Shown: positions 6,214 to 8,750 of the stretch, one piece after another
Position numbering within the stretch: the first letter of the stretch is position 1
Layout: each line of letters opens with the position of its first letter
Assembly: GCA_030432015.1 (NCBI GenBank)
Contig: JAUIHJ010000330.1
Location: 1-8,750, forward strand
Length of the DNA stretch: 8,750 nt
DNA from: a bacterium
Lineage (GTDB): Bacteria; Planctomycetota; Planctomycetia; Pirellulales; Pirellulaceae
Reading direction: 5' to 3'
The notes under the pieces: generated by a model
Database searches by the model: none
What the model saw: the letters and a program-made list of their open reading frames with translations, nothing else
What the model was told of the DNA's origin: nothing
Position numbers and translations under genes: made by a program

Positions 6214-6742
6214 GCGGTATATCGAATTATGGCGTGTCGACCCGTGCGGCGCGATTCACCGTGCACCGGTCGGCGCCTGGCGCATGTTGATGGACTGTGA
6301 TGTTAGCGAGGAACGTGCGGCGATCGGCCAGCCGACGTTGCTGGCACCGTACCTTTTGATTCTACCAACCGGACTTCGCTCCCCCTCAATCCGGCAGCCT
6401 GCATTGTCCCCCCGGCATGGCTCTAACCGGCGATTAACGCCCGTTTTAACTCGTGTTTGGTCCACTTTGGGGTGTCGGCCGATCGTCCTGAACGGCCAAA
6501 AACTTTGCCCCGCGCGAGGATCGTCGTGGACAATTTCGGTCGCGGTTTCGGTGCCATTTTTCCCGTTGTGCACGTTGTGGTGGCGAAAATTGTGCCAGCC
6601 GACCTCGAACGTCACCGATCGTGGAGGTTGCATCCTTTACATCGGCTCGGTTCTCTACCAGCAGTATTTCAATCGTTTTCCCCGCGTTATGTGTGATTGT
6701 GGCCAATGGGTGGCCCCGAGCACTTTCCCGAACACTTTTCGC

Positions 6743-6765
6743 AAAAAAAAAGCCAACCGCGTTGG
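6743..6765 (-). terminator. Possible reverse-strand terminator
   Basis: Read on the reverse strand, CCAAC-GCG-GTTGG is followed by C and nine T. The stem has only five pairs, but the U-run is long and uninterrupted. The sequence just before it can form another hairpin (GGTCG/CGACC, 6764-6782). No reverse-strand gene is recognised upstream of it, so it may end a non-coding transcript, or it may be a chance A-tract. Confidence 0.3.
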
Positions 6766-6808
6766 TCGCCCAATAAACGACCCGTGGGGGCGAAATGATC
6801 GGGTCGAG

Positions 6809-6828
6809 GTGTCCTGACGTCACGACAC
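6809..6828. promoter_or_regulatory. 20-bp near-perfect palindrome, candidate operator
   Basis: GTGTCCTGACGTCACGACAC is self-complementary at all but one symmetric pair of positions, around a perfect TGACGTCA core. It lies about 70 bases upstream of the -10 box at 6898 and about 205 upstream of the coding start at 7034. Its size and symmetry fit a dimeric transcription factor. The factor cannot be named from here. Confidence 0.4.
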
Positions 6829-6897
6829 GCAGCGCCATCGTCACGAAAAACCGGCTGAAATTGCAAATTCGGGCACGATCAACGGGTTCCCAATCGA

Positions 6898-6903
6898 TAT
6901 AAT
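6898..6903 (+). promoter_or_regulatory. Consensus -10 box upstream of the coiled-coil protein gene
   Basis: A perfect TATAAT stands 130 bases before the ATG at 7034 in GC-rich surroundings. No good -35 hexamer lies at 16-18 bases spacing. TTGCAA at 6861-6866 is too far away, so this may be an activator-dependent promoter or a chance match. If used, the leader would be about 125 bases long. Confidence 0.35.
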
Positions 6904-7021
6904 ACGACAGATTGTGCACGGGCTCCTGCGATCAGTGGGGCATCCGGCCATGGACGATCTGGGCGTTGCCGTTGATCGCGCCACCTTGAAAACGAACGAC
7001 GCCACGACTTCACTCCGAGAC

Positions 7022-7026
7022 GGGAG
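7022..7026 (+). promoter_or_regulatory. Ribosome binding site of the coiled-coil protein gene
   Basis: GGGAG lies seven bases before the ATG at 7034. It favours that start over the in-frame GTG at 6914 and ATG at 6950, whose extra residues are polar and carry no motif. Confidence 0.6.
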
Positions 7027-7033
7027 CCGAACC

Positions 7034-8665
7034 ATGGAAGAGATTAAACGTCAGGTCACCACTGCGAGACGACGCTTGATCCTGCAGCAATTCCTGGCAT
7101 GCATCCCTTGGACCTTGTTTGCCACGTTATTGTTGGCCGTTGGTGCGATTGCCGCCATTAAGATTTGGCCTGTCAACGTCGATCACGGAGTTTGGACCTG
7201 GTCATGGATCGGTGGTTCAGTCGTTGCTGGTCTGGTGATCGCCGGAGTGTGGACGTACGTTGTGCGATCTGACACGTTGAATGCCGCGATCGAGATCGAT
7301 CGTCGCTTTGGCCTGAAGGAGCGCGTCTCGAGCGCACTTTCCTTGGCGCCCGAGGAATTGGACAGCGAATCGGGCCAGGCGTTAGTTCACGACGCTTCCC
7401 GCCGGATCGAGGTCTTGACCGTCAAAGAGAAGTTTCAGGTCAGCAGCGGCTGGCGAGCTCTGCTGCCGCTCGCTCCCGCGTTGGCGGTTCTGGGAGTGAT
7501 GTTGCTGGCCGACGCGCAGCCATCCACCAAGGCCGGTGCGGCGACGATCGAAAACCGGAAGAAGATCAAGACCGCGGCCGAAGAATTAAAACGTCGGGTT
7601 GCCCAACGCCGCAAGTCGGCGCAGCAGAAGGGACTCAAGGACGCCGAGGAACTGTTTAAGAAGATCGAGCAGGGGGCCAATGATCTGGCGAACAAGGATG
7701 ATGTGGATCGCAAGAAGGCGATGATCGAAATCAACGACCTTGCCAAGCAGATTGAAAAGCGACGCAATGATCTGGGCGATTCCGAAGAAATGAAGAAGCA
7801 GTTCGACAAGTTAAAGAACTTGGAGGGTGGCCCGGCAGAGAAAGTCGCCAACGCGCTGAAATCGGGGAACTTCCAAAAGGCCCTGGATCAACTCAAACAG
7901 TTGCAGGAAAAACTGGAAAATGGCGATTTGACCGATGCGGAGAAGAAGCAGTTGGCCAAACAGCTGGGGCAAATGAAACAGAAGCTCCAGGAAATGGCCG
8001 ACGCGCAAAAACAGGCAAAAGAGAAGCTCGAACAAGAGATCCAGAAGAAGATCGATCAAGGCGACCTGGAAGGTGCCAACAAGCTCCAAAGAAAACTCGA
8101 TCAGCTGGAACGTCAGGACCGCCAAATGGACCGCATGGAGCAGATGGCGAAGCAGCTCGGCGAGTGTCAAAAATGCCTCGAGTCGGGAGACTCCGAAAGT
8201 GCATCCAAACAGTTGAGCGAATTGGCGTCGGAACTGTCCGAAATGCAGGCCGAGATGGACGAACTGGAAACGCTGGGGGAGATGATGGATGAGATTGCCA
8301 GCGCCAAAGACATGATGCAGGAAGGCGAAGGTGACATGTTCAGCGAATTTGGCGGCATGTCCGATCAGTTCAGCGAAATGCCGGGCAACGGCCTGGGACA
8401 GGGTCGGGGCGAAGGGTTTCGGCCGGAAGAAGAGACGGAGACCGGAGAATACAAAGCCCGCGAACGCGGAAAGTTGCGTCCCGGTGAAGCCGTTCGCGTC
8501 GGCGATGCATTTGGTAAGAATCGTGCAGGCAAGACGCAGGAAGGTATCAAAGAGCAGATCCTCAGTTCCATCAACGAGGAACCCGATCCTCAGACGGAAC
8601 AGCGCTTGCCGAAGTCACAGCGAAAGCATGTGAACGAGTACTTCCAACGCAAGCGGGACGGTTGA
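7034..8665 (+). CDS. Membrane-anchored long coiled-coil protein, planctomycete family
   Basis: The product is 543 residues. Three hydrophobic segments lie at about 22-43, 57-77 and 142-159. Between the second and third, AAIEIDRRFGLKERVSSALSL resembles the corresponding segment of DUF4175-like and other planctomycete membrane proteins. From about 172 to 430 the chain is almost all Lys/Glu/Gln/Leu helix, a long coiled coil. A lone CxxC (ECQKC) is at 378-381. A Gly/Met-rich flexible stretch follows (about 430-465), then a conserved-looking tail with RGKLRPGEAVRVGDAFGKNR and LPKSQRKHVNEYF. In related planctomycetes I recall such genes beside MoxR-ATPase and DUF58 genes, but none is visible here. 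It is probably a structural or scaffold protein with its coiled coil on one side of the membrane. The enzymatic role, if any, is unknown. A possible reverse-strand gene converges on it 34 bases past the stop. Confidence 0.85.
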   Translation: MEEIKRQVTTARRRLILQQFLACIPWTLFATLLLAVGAIAAIKIWPVNVDHGVWTWSWIGGSVVAGLVIAGVWTYVVRSDTLNAAIEIDRRFGLKERVSSALSLAPEELDSESGQALVHDASRRIEVLTVKEKFQVSSGWRALLPLAPALAVLGVMLLADAQPSTKAGAATIENRKKIKTAAEELKRRVAQRRKSAQQKGLKDAEELFKKIEQGANDLANKDDVDRKKAMIEINDLAKQIEKRRNDLGDSEEMKKQFDKLKNLEGGPAEKVANALKSGNFQKALDQLKQLQEKLENGDLTDAEKKQLAKQLGQMKQKLQEMADAQKQAKEKLEQEIQKKIDQGDLEGANKLQRKLDQLERQDRQMDRMEQMAKQLGECQKCLESGDSESASKQLSELASELSEMQAEMDELETLGEMMDEIASAKDMMQEGEGDMFSEFGGMSDQFSEMPGNGLGQGRGEGFRPEEETETGEYKARERGKLRPGEAVRVGDAFGKNRAGKTQEGIKEQILSSINEEPDPQTEQRLPKSQRKHVNEYFQRKRDG

Positions 8666-8684
8666 GACGCGGCGTTCTTCTGCA

Positions 8685-8697
8685 CGCCCGCGGGGCG
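8685..8697. terminator. Small GC hairpin between convergent ends
   Basis: CGCCC-GCG-GGGCG folds into a five-pair GC stem, 19 bases after the coiled-coil gene stop and just before the stop of the possible opposing gene. There is no U-run on either side, so it would be a weak terminator at best. Confidence 0.2.
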
Positions 8698-8699
8698 GA

Positions 8700-8750
8700 T
8701 CAATCGCGCTGGACGGTCAATGCGTACAGCGTGATGACCGTGCCTCCGGC
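8700..8750 (-). CDS. Possible 3' end of an unidentified reverse-strand gene (partial)
   Basis: On the reverse strand a frame is open from the window edge to a TGA at 8700-8702 and encodes AGGTVITLYALTVQRD. The alternating hydrophobic pattern looks like a terminal beta strand of a real protein. The position, convergent with the preceding gene and separated by a small hairpin, is plausible. Sixteen residues are too few to name a family, and an open frame this short can occur by chance. Confidence 0.35.
   Translation of the reverse strand, partial: AGGTVITLYALTVQRD

Larger units (their letters stand above)
6200..6897. other. Long gap between divergent genes, no convincing coding sequence
   Basis: This is the shared upstream region of the reverse-strand DCC gene and the forward coiled-coil gene. 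Open frames exist on both strands, but their translations show no family motif, no hydrophobic core pattern and no ribosome binding sites. I see no tRNA. Structured elements lie in its right part: a reverse-strand hairpin with a poly-T run (6743-6765), a second hairpin (6764-6782), and a 20-bp palindrome (6809-6828). Confidence 0.45.

Noticed and set aside
6284..6919. Overlapping open frames on both strands in the 6.2-6.9 kb gap
   Set aside because: They have no recognisable domain, no ribosome binding sites and atypical composition, and they run through the palindrome and poly-A tract. I treat them as chance open frames.

Overview
The window looks like chromosomal DNA from a planctomycete, probably of the Pirellulaceae type. 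Three things point that way: a DUF1598-type protein (as I recall, a family essentially confined to planctomycetes), a secreted protein carrying the 'LDSxxFxxRxxAxxxLxxxG' HEAT-like motif common in that phylum, and a large membrane-anchored coiled-coil protein ending in 'LPKSQRKHVNEYF'. The base composition is moderately GC-rich, intergenic gaps are long, and most genes are monocistronic, which fits. This placement comes from memory of protein families, not from a search.

Layout. 1-91: the 3' end of an unrecognised forward gene. 92-1201: about 1.1 kb of apparently non-coding DNA whose first half (174-636) is a nest of related repeats: a 17-bp tandem duplication, two 90-bp copies 103 bp apart, scattered TTGAGTC heptamers and a 38-bp minisatellite. 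1202-1717: a forward gene for a small secreted Cys/Lys/Gly-rich protein built of hexapeptide CAQKGG repeats, closed by a strong bidirectional terminator (1766-1800). 1965-3752: a forward DUF1598-type exported protein. 3751-3897: a hairpin/MITE-like inverted-repeat element wedged between this gene and the next. 3910-4908: a reverse-strand secreted protein with a HEAT-like motif. 5259-5672 and 5774-6199: a reverse-strand pair, a Nudix hydrolase downstream of a DCC-family (DUF393) thiol oxidoreductase. 6200-7033: a long gap with a 20-bp palindrome, a consensus -10 box and a reverse-strand hairpin/poly-T. 7034-8665: a 543-residue protein with three membrane segments and a long coiled coil. 8700-8750: the possible 3' end of a convergent reverse-strand gene.

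How the genes relate. Only the DCC/Nudix pair looks like a possible operon. The other genes appear to be independently expressed, and three of them carry an export signal at the N-terminus. The most unusual content is the hexapeptide-repeat Cys-rich secreted protein. Its amino-acid repeat is kept nearly perfect while its codons vary, which implies selection on the peptide. The most interesting non-coding content is the inverted-repeat element at 3751-3897. I did not find a multi-gene defence, biosynthetic or mobile system.
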